Shown in pieces: positions 42,081 through 49,069 of a DNA stretch of 49,069 nucleotides (position 1 is the first letter of the stretch; each line of letters begins with the position of its first letter). Source of the DNA: a virus; the IMG/VR virus record IMGVR_UViG_3300034062_008749, positions 1 to 49,069 of that record; one strand, written 5' to 3'. The notes beneath the pieces were generated by a model that worked only from the letters and a program-made list of their open reading frames with translations, did no database searches and was not told where the DNA came from. Position numbers and translations under genes: made by a program.

Positions 42081-43609
42081 AACATATTCAAAAGCTTACA
42101 ACCAGAAATGGTAATAAAGGTACCATCATAAAAGCACACCAAAGTGCAATAAAACCTGTACAATCAAAAGCAAAAATTGTGATAAATAAAGTTGAAATAC
42201 CTATACCTCTGATAAACATTCTAACAAGAACCTCTGGGAGACCTTTAGCTTTCAAAAGATGTCATGAATCTGTAAAAAATCAAACATATAAGAATGTAAG
42301 ACATATTGTTTCTATTGATAATTTGCAAGATGAAGAATATGTGAAGGAATGTGGTGTAGATTATTTCTTTATGGATAAGAATGCAATTTCTAAGGAGCCA
42401 GATATTGCAGATCCAAAGACTGGTCCACGCTTCATATACAATCTATATCTCAACAAACTTATTGAAAAAGTAAACGATGGATGGATCATAATATTAGATG
42501 ACGATGATTATCTCACAGATAACAATGTATTACAAAAGGTGGCAAATATTGCCAAAAGTAATACGGATATGCTTCTTTGGCAGATGAAATATCCAAATGG
42601 AGGACTTTTGCCTTCTTTGCAGGAACTTGGCAAACCTCCAAGATTGGCAAGGATCGGTATGCCCTGTTTTGCAATTCATAGTGGTATTGCTAAAACTATC
42701 AAATTTGATGGATGGAAATGTGGAGATTTTAGGTTTATTCAGAAAGTGTGGGCAAAAACTGTAGATAAAAGAGTTGTTAAAGAAGCATTGGTTTCTTTAG
42801 GAAGTATAGGGCTCGGACAAAGAAATGATATTGGCGCAAATATTAATTCACTTAACAGAGTAAGTAATAATCCTTCGGAAATTAGCGGTAATGCTATTGT
42901 AAAATCATTAAAGCATAATATAGATATAAAAAAAGATTATTATGATTTTATAGTAATAACTTCCTCATATAAAAGAAATGAAATGTTAAAAGGTATTTTA
43001 GAAAAAATTACCACCCAGCAAACAGATTATTCTTATAAAATTATAGTATTGAATGATGGAAATAATATTCAAGAATTTAATGAAATCTTTAATAATTTTG
43101 AAAATATAACTATTCTTCATAATGAAAAAAATAATGGTAAATTTTATTATTGGAAAACAATTACAACTCTTTTAAAAGAAGTTGATAAATTCAATTACAA
43201 ATATTTAATCCAATTAGATGATGACCATGACCCTGTAGATACATTTTTAAACAAAATACATTCTCATTTTAAGTCAAACGGAGAAAAATCTATTTTAAAA
43301 ATGGTGGTTAATATAAATTACAATCAAAAAAGGTGGGGGTATTCTCATTGGGTTGATGGAGGATCAGTTTACCCAAAATTTGTATTTGATGATATTGGAT
43401 ATTATATTAATGAAATAAATATGAATAGATGGAAAAATAATTCACATTTAGGAAGCGGAGTCTGGCAACAAGTAAGTCAAAGGATAAATTCAAAAAAAAT
43501 AAAAGTATTTATAGCTGATAAATCATTTGCAAATCATTTAGGATATAAGGATTCTGTGATGAATACTGAAGAAAGAAAAAAAAATAATTTAAAAACTATA
43601 AATTTATAA
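42077..43609 (+). CDS. Two-domain GT2-type glycosyltransferase with internal composition step
   Basis: A 510-aa protein with an N-terminal basic stretch and two GT-A units. The first has PLINILTRTSGRPLAFKRC, VKNQTYKNVRHIVSID and WIIILDDDDYLTDNNVL. The second, from about residue 293, has FIVITSSYKRNEMLKGIL, KIIVLNDG and YLIQLDDDHDPVDTF. Both carry the Asp-rich metal-binding motif. The ATGA overlap couples it to the previous gene. G+C falls sharply in the gene at about 42930, between the two units, as if the second half and the genes after it were acquired separately. Confidence 0.75.
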   Translation: MKHIQKLTTRNGNKGTIIKAHQSAIKPVQSKAKIVINKVEIPIPLINILTRTSGRPLAFKRCHESVKNQTYKNVRHIVSIDNLQDEEYVKECGVDYFFMDKNAISKEPDIADPKTGPRFIYNLYLNKLIEKVNDGWIIILDDDDYLTDNNVLQKVANIAKSNTDMLLWQMKYPNGGLLPSLQELGKPPRLARIGMPCFAIHSGIAKTIKFDGWKCGDFRFIQKVWAKTVDKRVVKEALVSLGSIGLGQRNDIGANINSLNRVSNNPSEISGNAIVKSLKHNIDIKKDYYDFIVITSSYKRNEMLKGILEKITTQQTDYSYKIIVLNDGNNIQEFNEIFNNFENITILHNEKNNGKFYYWKTITTLLKEVDKFNYKYLIQLDDDHDPVDTFLNKIHSHFKSNGEKSILKMVVNINYNQKRWGYSHWVDGGSVYPKFVFDDIGYYINEINMNRWKNNSHLGSGVWQQVSQRINSKKIKVFIADKSFANHLGYKDSVMNTEERKKNNLKTINL

Positions 43610-43614
43610 TAATT

Positions 43615-44304
43615 ATGGAAAAAATTTTACTTATAATGTGCGTTTGGAAAAGGATCGAAAATTTAGATAAAATTTTATTGGCATTAAAAAATCAAACATA
43701 TAAAAATTTTAAGTATGTAATTTGGAATAACAATATAGAAAAAAATAATGAAATCCAAGATATAACCAATCAATATAATTTAGATTTAGAAATAATTAAT
43801 TCTGAAAAAAATATAGGAGGATTTGGTAGATTTTATGCTGCTAAAAAATATGCAAAGGATTTTAAAAAAATAATATTTTTTGATGATGATCAAATACCAT
43901 TATCAAATTTCATTGAAATAATGAAAGATTCATATGAAAATAATTCAATAAAATCTAACCATACATTTAAAATAAATTCAAATAATGATTATTGGAAAAG
44001 AACAAAAACTTCCATTAAAAATAGTGTTGCAAATTACTGTGGTACAGGAGGTATGATTTTAGATTCAAGCATATTTTTATATGATGAACTTTTTAAATGC
44101 CCTGAAAAATATTTATTTATAGAGGACTTATGGTTATCGTTTATAGCACAACATATGTTAAAATGGAAGTTAGAAGCAATTTCTGCACCATTGACATTAT
44201 TAAATGATGGAAAGGATCAATACGTAAAATTAAAACAATTAAAATCCGAATTTTTGACATATCTCATACAGAAATATCAATGGAATTTAAATAAAACTTA
44301 TTAA
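43615..44304 (+). CDS. GT2-type glycosyltransferase, single domain
   Basis: A 229-aa GT-A enzyme: LLIMCVWKRIENLDKILLAL, KNQTYKNFKYVIWNN, then KIIFFDDDQIPLSNF with the Asp cluster, and later CGTGGMILDSSIF and FIEDLWLSF, which fit the acceptor side and the catalytic Glu-Asp. The N-terminal half resembles the GT2 units of the gene before it (the NQTYKN phrase recurs). The gene is extremely A/T-rich. It has no membrane segment. Confidence 0.75.
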   Translation: MEKILLIMCVWKRIENLDKILLALKNQTYKNFKYVIWNNNIEKNNEIQDITNQYNLDLEIINSEKNIGGFGRFYAAKKYAKDFKKIIFFDDDQIPLSNFIEIMKDSYENNSIKSNHTFKINSNNDYWKRTKTSIKNSVANYCGTGGMILDSSIFLYDELFKCPEKYLFIEDLWLSFIAQHMLKWKLEAISAPLTLLNDGKDQYVKLKQLKSEFLTYLIQKYQWNLNKTY

Positions 44305-44305
44305 T

Positions 44306-44941
44306 ATGTATAATAAATCAAATCTAAAATACTACTATATAAATTTAAATCATAGAACTGATAGAAATAAACATATGATTAATCAATTTAAATCATATAA
44401 TATTAAAAATTATGAACGAATTGAAGGGTGTATGTTTAATTTAAATGTTGAAAATTTAAATGGAAAAACAAATGGAAGAATAGGGTGTACAATGTCGCAC
44501 ATAAAAACACTTGAAACATTTATAAATAGTGAGTATGAATATTGTGTTATTTTTGAAGACGATTTTTTATTTACAATAAATAAAGAAGAATATTCAAAAA
44601 AATTAGAATATGTATTTAAATTAAATATTAATTGGGATGTTATTCTTTTTTCTTCAAATGTAATATCATCAATTCCTTATAATAATTTTTTACATAAAGC
44701 TTTAAACTGTCAAACTACTTCAAGTTATTTAGTAACAAAAAAATATGCTGAAAAACTATTAAAAAATTATATTGAAGGATTAAACTTATTAAAAGAAACA
44801 CAGCAAAGTAAATATTGTATAGATATGTATTGGAAAAAATTACAGCCTGATGATAATTGGTATGTTTTTAAGCCTAAAATTGGGAAACAAATGCCATCAT
44901 ACTCAGATATTTCAAAAGGGAATGTTAATCATGAGTGTTAA
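44306..44941 (+). CDS. GT25-family glycosyltransferase
   Basis: A 211-aa protein matching the LPS-type GT25 family: YYYINLNHRTDRNKHMINQF at the start, RIEGC, GRIGCTMSHIKTLETF near 70, CVIFEDDFLF near 92 (the ExD-type motif) and TTSSYLVTKKYAEKLLKNY near 145. These enzymes usually add galactose or glucose to LPS or protein acceptors. It starts 1 nt after the previous stop and overlaps the next gene by 11 bases. Confidence 0.8.
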   Translation: MYNKSNLKYYYINLNHRTDRNKHMINQFKSYNIKNYERIEGCMFNLNVENLNGKTNGRIGCTMSHIKTLETFINSEYEYCVIFEDDFLFTINKEEYSKKLEYVFKLNINWDVILFSSNVISSIPYNNFLHKALNCQTTSSYLVTKKYAEKLLKNYIEGLNLLKETQQSKYCIDMYWKKLQPDDNWYVFKPKIGKQMPSYSDISKGNVNHEC

Positions 44942-45632
44942 ATTGCCATATTTTTCAATAGCAATGCCTGTTTACGAAATGAAAGGACATGGAGTTCATT
45001 TCTTAGATTTTAGTTTTAAAAAATTTTTAGATCAAAGTTTTAAAGATTTTCAAATAGTGATATCTGATCATAGCTTGAATAAAGATATTTCAAATTTATG
45101 TTTTAAATGGAGTAAAATTTTAAATATAAAATATATAAAGTTTAATGAAAAAAGGGGTAGTAGCTCTGCAAATATTAACAATGCCATTAAAAATTCTGAT
45201 GGAGAATGGATAAAAATATTATTTCAAGATGATTTTCTTTTTAATGAAAATTCATTAGAAATTTTAAAAATATCTTTAGAAAAATATTCTCCAATTTGGC
45301 TGGCATCAGCTTGTGAACATTCTAATGATGGTGAACATATGTACAAAAAGTTTTTTCCTAAATGGAATGATAAAATATATCATGGGGTAAATACGATAAG
45401 TTCACCGAGTGTAATTACTATAAAAAATAAATTAAATACATTTTTTGACGAAGATTTAATTTGGCTAATGGATGTAGATTTTTATCAAAAAATGTTTAAT
45501 ATTTATGGTTTACCATTATTTATAAATGAAATAACAGTCGTAAATAGAACATGGGGAAATAGATTATCAGATACCATTTCAAAAGTTATTAAAGAAAATG
45601 AAAAAAATAAATTATTAAATAGATATAATTAA
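44931..45632 (+). CDS. GT2-type glycosyltransferase
   Basis: A 233-aa GT-A protein: PYFSIAMPVYEMKGHG, FLDQSFKDFQIVISDHS, SSSANINNAIKNSDGEWIKI and LFQDDFLFNENSLE with the Asp pair, then DEDLIWLMDVDFYQKM for the catalytic region. I chose the ATG at 44931, since longer in-frame starts lie inside the GT25 gene; the overlap is 11 bases. It ends directly before the dehydratase ATG, with no gap. It is the fourth GT2-type gene in the row, and its composition is as A/T-rich as its neighbours. Confidence 0.75.
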   Translation: MSVKLPYFSIAMPVYEMKGHGVHFLDFSFKKFLDQSFKDFQIVISDHSLNKDISNLCFKWSKILNIKYIKFNEKRGSSSANINNAIKNSDGEWIKILFQDDFLFNENSLEILKISLEKYSPIWLASACEHSNDGEHMYKKFFPKWNDKIYHGVNTISSPSVITIKNKLNTFFDEDLIWLMDVDFYQKMFNIYGLPLFINEITVVNRTWGNRLSDTISKVIKENEKNKLLNRYN

Positions 45633-46604
45633 ATGGTAGCAATAATAACAGGAATTAATGGTCAAGATGGATCATATTTAGCAGAATTCTTATTAAATAA
45701 GGGGTATACTGTAATAGGAGTATTAAAAAGAAATTCAGTTTCAGAAAATCAAACTTACAGATTAAATAATATTATAAATAATTCTAAATTAATACTTGAA
45801 TATGGAGATTTATTAGATATGGGATCACTTATGAATCTAATAATAAAATATAATCCATCGGAAATTTATAATTTGGCAGCCCAATCGCATGTAAAAATCA
45901 GTTTTGATCAACCAATATATACTGCTGAAATCACTGGACTTGGAACTTTAAGATTATTAGAAGCAATACGATTAATAAATCCAAAAATTAAAATGTATCA
46001 AGCAAGTTCATCAGAAATGTTTGGTAATTCAATTGATTCGGATGGATATCAAAGAGAAACCACATCTATGAATCCTGTATCACCATATGGTTGTTCAAAA
46101 GTATTTTCTTATAATATATGTAAGAATTATAGAAATTCGTATAATATGTTTATTTCCAATGGAATACTTTTTAATCACGAATCACCAAGACGAGGATCAA
46201 ACTTTGTTACAAATAAAGTGGCTAAAGAAGCTGTTAAAATATCATTAGGATTGCAAGATAAATTATATTTAGGTAACTTATATTCTACAAGAGATTGGGG
46301 GCATGCAAAAGATTATGTAGAAGCAATGTGGCTCATGTTACAAGCTGAAACTCCAGATGATTTTATTTGTGCAACAGGTATCTCAAAAAGTGTAAAAGAA
46401 TTAGTCGAATATGTTTTTAGTAAGTTAGATTTAGATATGGAAAAACATCTTGTTATTGATAAAAAATATTTTAGACCTGAAGAATTACATAATCTAAAAG
46501 GAGATGCAACTAAAGCAAAAAAAATACTAAATTGGGTGCCTAAAATAACATTTGAAGAAATGATGGATGAAATGATAAAATATTGGAAAAACTATTACAA
46601 ATGA
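45633..46604 (+). CDS. gmd: GDP-mannose 4,6-dehydratase
   Basis: This 323-aa short-chain dehydrogenase-type enzyme converts GDP-mannose to GDP-4-keto-6-deoxymannose. The NADP-binding start is TGINGQDGSYLAE. NLAAQSHVKISFDQP, YQASSSEMFG, SPYGCSKVF (Tyr152, Lys156) and LFNHESPRRGSNFVT are all characteristic of Gmd rather than of other epimerases. It is about 30-40 residues shorter than typical Gmd. The local G+C is higher than that of the flanking transferases, probably from conservation. The product is the branch point to GDP-fucose, GDP-rhamnose or GDP-perosamine. The TGA overlaps the next start. Confidence 0.9.
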   Translation: MVAIITGINGQDGSYLAEFLLNKGYTVIGVLKRNSVSENQTYRLNNIINNSKLILEYGDLLDMGSLMNLIIKYNPSEIYNLAAQSHVKISFDQPIYTAEITGLGTLRLLEAIRLINPKIKMYQASSSEMFGNSIDSDGYQRETTSMNPVSPYGCSKVFSYNICKNYRNSYNMFISNGILFNHESPRRGSNFVTNKVAKEAVKISLGLQDKLYLGNLYSTRDWGHAKDYVEAMWLMLQAETPDDFICATGISKSVKELVEYVFSKLDLDMEKHLVIDKKYFRPEELHNLKGDATKAKKILNWVPKITFEEMMDEMIKYWKNYYK

Positions 46605-47422
46605 GTAAATATTCAATAAATGTTTATAGTAATTTTTTAAAGATTGATAAAAAGTTTGATTCGCAAATCAATTTATATGTTGATACAAAGATAATACCAA
46701 CATTAAAAGATGATGAAATCAATATTGGCTTATTAATTGAACCCGAAGAATCCAGACCAATTAAAGATTTTTATATAAAGCATAGTCATCTTTATGATTA
46801 CATTTTAACATATAATGATGATGTATTAAAATTATGTAAAAATGCAATAATGTTTGAATTCGGATCATCATGGATATCAGATTTTGATTTCAATTTTGAT
46901 AAAACTTTCAGTGTATCATTTTTAGTTGGAGGAAAGGGAAGATTAGCTGGTAGAAAATTAAGACATGATGTTTGGAATAATCAAAATTTAATAAGTATAC
47001 CTAAAAATTTCTTTAATAGTTCGATGATCCCATATGAAACGGAGATAAAATCAAAATTTTTAAAATCTGAAAAAAATCCACTTTTTACATCACAATTTCA
47101 CATTTGTATTGAAAATAGTAGCAGTAATGGCTATTTTTCTGAAAAATTAATTGATTGCCTATATACTAAAACTATTCCTATTTATTGGGGATCTTTAGAT
47201 ATTGAAAAAAGATTTAATATTAAATCTATATTTAAAGCTAAAACTTTAGAAGATATAATTTATATATGCAATAACTTAAATTCAGGAACATATGAATCTT
47301 TAATTGATTCTGTAGAAGAAAATCATTTGAAATCGTTAGAATATAAAGATTATACAGAAAGATTAATACAAAAAATAAATAAACTAATAACTAATGGCAA
47401 ACGGAATATACAAAATAACTGA
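46601..47422 (+). CDS. GT10-like fucosyltransferase-type glycosyltransferase
   Basis: A 273-aa protein whose C-terminal half has the GT10 signature: SQFHICIENSSSNGYFSEKL followed by IDCLYTKTIPIYWGS (about residues 160-195), the donor-binding region of alpha-1,3-fucosyltransferases. The start at 46601 gives an ATGA overlap with gmd. GT10 enzymes normally use GDP-fucose, which is derived from the Gmd product; no fucose synthase is visible in this window, so either the host supplies it or the donor is another GDP-6-deoxyhexose. It overlaps the next gene by 29 bases. Confidence 0.75.
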   Translation: MSKYSINVYSNFLKIDKKFDSQINLYVDTKIIPTLKDDEINIGLLIEPEESRPIKDFYIKHSHLYDYILTYNDDVLKLCKNAIMFEFGSSWISDFDFNFDKTFSVSFLVGGKGRLAGRKLRHDVWNNQNLISIPKNFFNSSMIPYETEIKSKFLKSEKNPLFTSQFHICIENSSSNGYFSEKLIDCLYTKTIPIYWGSLDIEKRFNIKSIFKAKTLEDIIYICNNLNSGTYESLIDSVEENHLKSLEYKDYTERLIQKINKLITNGKRNIQNN

Positions 47423-48023
47423 AGATTTTGAAAGTGCTCTTTCGAAATATACAAATGCACCTTATGTTGTAACAGTAGATAATCAAAGTAATGCATTATT
47501 CTTAGCTTTAATGTATGAGAAAGTCTCAGGGTTAGAAATAACAATTCCTGCAAGAACTTATCCAAGTGTTCCTTGTGAAATAATACATGCAGGAGGTAAA
47601 GTTAAATTTGAAAAAGTTGAAGGCACAACACTTAAAGGAGCATATCAATTATCTCCAACAAATGTTTGGGATTCAGCTTTAAGATTTACTGCAGATATGT
47701 ATATACCAAATACGCACATGTGTATTTCATTTACAGGTCCGTACAAACATTTTAAATTAAGTAAAGGTGGAGCAATTTTGACTGATAATGAAAATGCATA
47801 CAAATGGTTTAAAAGGGCAAGATATTCTGGTAGAAATGAATGTTCTTATCATGAAGATAATTTTGATATGTTAGGTTGGAATTTTTATATGATGCCTGAA
47901 TTAGCAACAAGAGGAATGCTTCTTATGAATCAATTTTATAATATAGATGGTTCTAAAAAAGAAAATCCTGATTTAGAATTACCTTATCCAGATTTATCTA
48001 AATTTGAAATTTATACTAAATAA
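47394..48023 (+). CDS. Short DegT/DnrJ-type aminotransferase-like protein
   Basis: A 209-aa protein resembling the large domain of DegT/DnrJ/EryC1 sugar aminotransferases. YVVTVDNQSNALFLALMYEK, LEITIPARTYPSVPCEIIHA and ISFTGPYKHFKLSKGGAILT are visible, with Lys118 as the candidate PLP-binding lysine. Full enzymes are about 370 aa; the C-terminal small domain is absent and a plain stop follows. It may be a compact sugar aminotransferase, perhaps acting on GDP-4-keto-6-deoxymannose from Gmd (perosamine-type), or a remnant that has lost activity. The open frame and conserved core argue for some retained role. Confidence 0.65.
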   Translation: MANGIYKITEDFESALSKYTNAPYVVTVDNQSNALFLALMYEKVSGLEITIPARTYPSVPCEIIHAGGKVKFEKVEGTTLKGAYQLSPTNVWDSALRFTADMYIPNTHMCISFTGPYKHFKLSKGGAILTDNENAYKWFKRARYSGRNECSYHEDNFDMLGWNFYMMPELATRGMLLMNQFYNIDGSKKENPDLELPYPDLSKFEIYTK

Positions 48024-48031
48024 ACATTAAT

Positions 48032-48763
48032 ATGGAAAATAATTCAATTTTCATGGTTAAAAATTTTTTTGATTATGAAAAAATAATTCCTCCACCAATA
48101 AATTTACCAAAATCTCTTAAAAGTTTATATGTTACAGATAGTATAGAAAATATAAATATCGCTAAAAAACTTGGTTGGGATTATACATTTTTACATGATA
48201 AAGATTTAAATTTAATTGATAAATTTGAAAGAAGAAAATTAGTTGCAAAAGTAAATTGTTATCCTCATCTATTTTTGCCTAATGAATTAAAAAATATTGA
48301 AAAAATATTTGTTTGTGATTCTAATATAATTTCTTTATGGAAAGAATATGAAAATTTTATAAATAATTGTAATTCTAATAACGCATTATATTTAACTTCA
48401 GGATATTATAAAGATGAAAGGGATAATATTCTTTCTGAAATGAACGTATCAATTACGCAAGAACGATGGAGTTATAATAAAAAAGAAATTTATGAAAATT
48501 CAATTTTATATTTAAACAATTTAAAAAAAATAAAAATTGATTACAAAAATGTAAGCATTATTTCGGCAAAATATATAGGTTGGAATATTAAACATCCTGA
48601 ATATTTAAATATTTCAAATATAGCTTATACTGAATATTGTAAACACTTACAAGGAAACATAATATTTGCATATTTAAGTGCAATTTTTAAAAGTTATGTA
48701 TATAACTACCACACCAAAAATTATGTAGGTTCAAAATTAAATAATCATAATTATAACGCATAA
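48032..48763 (+). CDS. Possible glycosyltransferase-like protein (DUF616-like pattern)
   Basis: A 243-aa protein in which KKLGWDYTFLHDKDLN, FERRKLVAKVNCYPHLFLPN and NIEKIFVCDSNIISLWKEY follow the pattern of the DUF616 group (an arrival loop, a K-x-x-P-H region and a strand ending in Asp). It is very A/T-rich and sits between sugar-nucleotide genes, so a role in glycan assembly is likely. The assignment is from pattern only. Confidence 0.5.
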   Translation: MENNSIFMVKNFFDYEKIIPPPINLPKSLKSLYVTDSIENINIAKKLGWDYTFLHDKDLNLIDKFERRKLVAKVNCYPHLFLPNELKNIEKIFVCDSNIISLWKEYENFINNCNSNNALYLTSGYYKDERDNILSEMNVSITQERWSYNKKEIYENSILYLNNLKKIKIDYKNVSIISAKYIGWNIKHPEYLNISNIAYTEYCKHLQGNIIFAYLSAIFKSYVYNYHTKNYVGSKLNNHNYNA

Positions 48764-48774
48764 ATTATAAAAAT

Positions 48775-49069
48775 ATGAAATTAGCCTTATATGGATATGG
48801 TGGTCACGCAAGAGAAGTTGCAGCCCAAATAAATAAAGATGTTACATTTTTTGTTGATGATGAATTTTGTGTGGTTGGCACCAAACCTATATCAGAATTT
48901 AATCCTAATGAATATACTTTAATGATCGCAATTGCAGATTGTGGACAAAGATCAATTATAACATCAAAACTTCCTAAAGAAACTAAATACTTTTCATTTA
49001 TACACCCAACAGCACAACTTTTTGATAAAAATATTATAATAGGCGAAGGATCTTTTATAGGTGCAAATT
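48775..49069 (+). CDS. PglD/NeuD-type sugar O/N-acyltransferase, cut by the window edge
   Basis: 98 codons are present before the right edge. The start MKLALYGYGGHAREVAAQI is the hallmark nucleotide/sugar-binding N-terminus of the PglD/NeuD family, and SFIHPTAQLFDK with IIIGEGSFIGAN is the beginning of the left-handed beta helix. These enzymes acetylate the amino group of UDP- or GDP-linked amino sugars. Placement after Gmd and a DegT-like gene fits the last step of an N-acyl amino-sugar route. The active-site His lies beyond the edge. Confidence 0.85.
   Translation, partial: MKLALYGYGGHAREVAAQINKDVTFFVDDEFCVVGTKPISEFNPNEYTLMIAIADCGQRSIITSKLPKETKYFSFIHPTAQLFDKNIIIGEGSFIGAN

Noticed and set aside
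44850-44930. Upstream extension of the GT2-type gene starting at 44931
   Set aside because: It is inside the GT25 gene in another frame; the sequence before MSVKLPYFS lacks GT features.
1-49069. tRNA genes, CRISPR arrays, insertion sequences, integrase or attachment sites
   Set aside because: I saw no cloverleaf with TψC-type arms in the short gaps, no regularly spaced repeats, no transposase or recombinase and no terminal inverted repeats. A tRNA scan would confirm the first point.
40587-49069. Interpretation as a bacterial O-antigen locus from a prophage flank
   Set aside because: The cluster continues the plus-strand orientation and tight spacing of the phage genes with no junction, repeat or bacterial housekeeping gene, so phage carriage is the simpler reading, although a bacterial origin of the genes is likely.

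Overview
This window looks like part of the genome of a large, A+T-rich tailed phage with a contractile, T4-type tail (a myovirus). The host is probably a member of the Bacteroidota. The tail assignment rests on recognisable sheath, tube, tape-measure, neck/completion, gp53-like LysM, T4_baseplate-type and hub proteins encoded in one block. The host inference is weaker: almost no start codon has a Shine-Dalgarno sequence, and leaders are A/T-rich, as in Bacteroidota and their phages. No tRNA, rRNA, CRISPR array, insertion sequence or integrase was seen. Genes are packed tightly, with many ATGA or TAATG overlaps, and no gene-free stretch exceeds 100 bases.

Layout. (1) 1-21622, minus strand: the tail module, transcribed right to left. 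The order is gp14-like neck protein, gp15-like tail completion protein, a very long tail sheath, an unknown helical protein, a duplicated pair of tiny proteins, tail tube, T4_baseplate-type protein with a small gp51-like partner, tape measure, a 1480-aa baseplate protein with an OmpA-like domain, a gp53-like LysM protein, an 1810-aa hub ending in an M15 peptidase, a protein resembling an inactive NlpC/P60 domain, and one gene cut by the left edge. (2) 21670-29499, plus strand: SNF2/UvsW-like helicase, an unknown acidic protein, a possible virion protein and a 1437-aa family B DNA polymerase. (3) 29534-32183, minus strand: a Cys-rich LamG-like protein and two small genes. (4) 32216-34993, plus strand: seven small, probably virion-related or regulatory genes, faced by a convergent T5orf172-type gene. 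(5) 35592-40516, plus strand: a GT-B glycosyltransferase, dUTPase, a degenerate P-loop protein, a GMP reductase-like enzyme, an unknown protein and a beta-lactamase-fold serine hydrolase. (6) 40587 to the right edge: four GT2-type and one GT25-type glycosyltransferase genes, GDP-mannose 4,6-dehydratase, a GT10-like transferase, a short DegT-like protein, a possible further glycosyltransferase and a PglD/NeuD-type acyltransferase cut by the edge.

How it fits together. Region 1 builds the contractile tail. Several of its proteins carry peptidoglycan-binding or peptidoglycan-cutting domains fused into unusually large baseplate components. Regions 2 and 5 hold replication and nucleotide-metabolism functions. 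Region 6 reads as a phage-borne sugar-nucleotide and glycan-assembly cassette. Its enzyme set (Gmd, DegT-like, PglD-like, plus a GT10 that normally uses GDP-fucose) points to a GDP-6-deoxyhexose route, perhaps to an N-acylated amino sugar. Its target (virion, DNA or host surface) cannot be read from the sequence. Five exact TATAAATA boxes, identical to the T4 late-promoter core, lie 3-7 nt before start codons. They suggest a shared promoter type that would give leaderless or nearly leaderless mRNAs.
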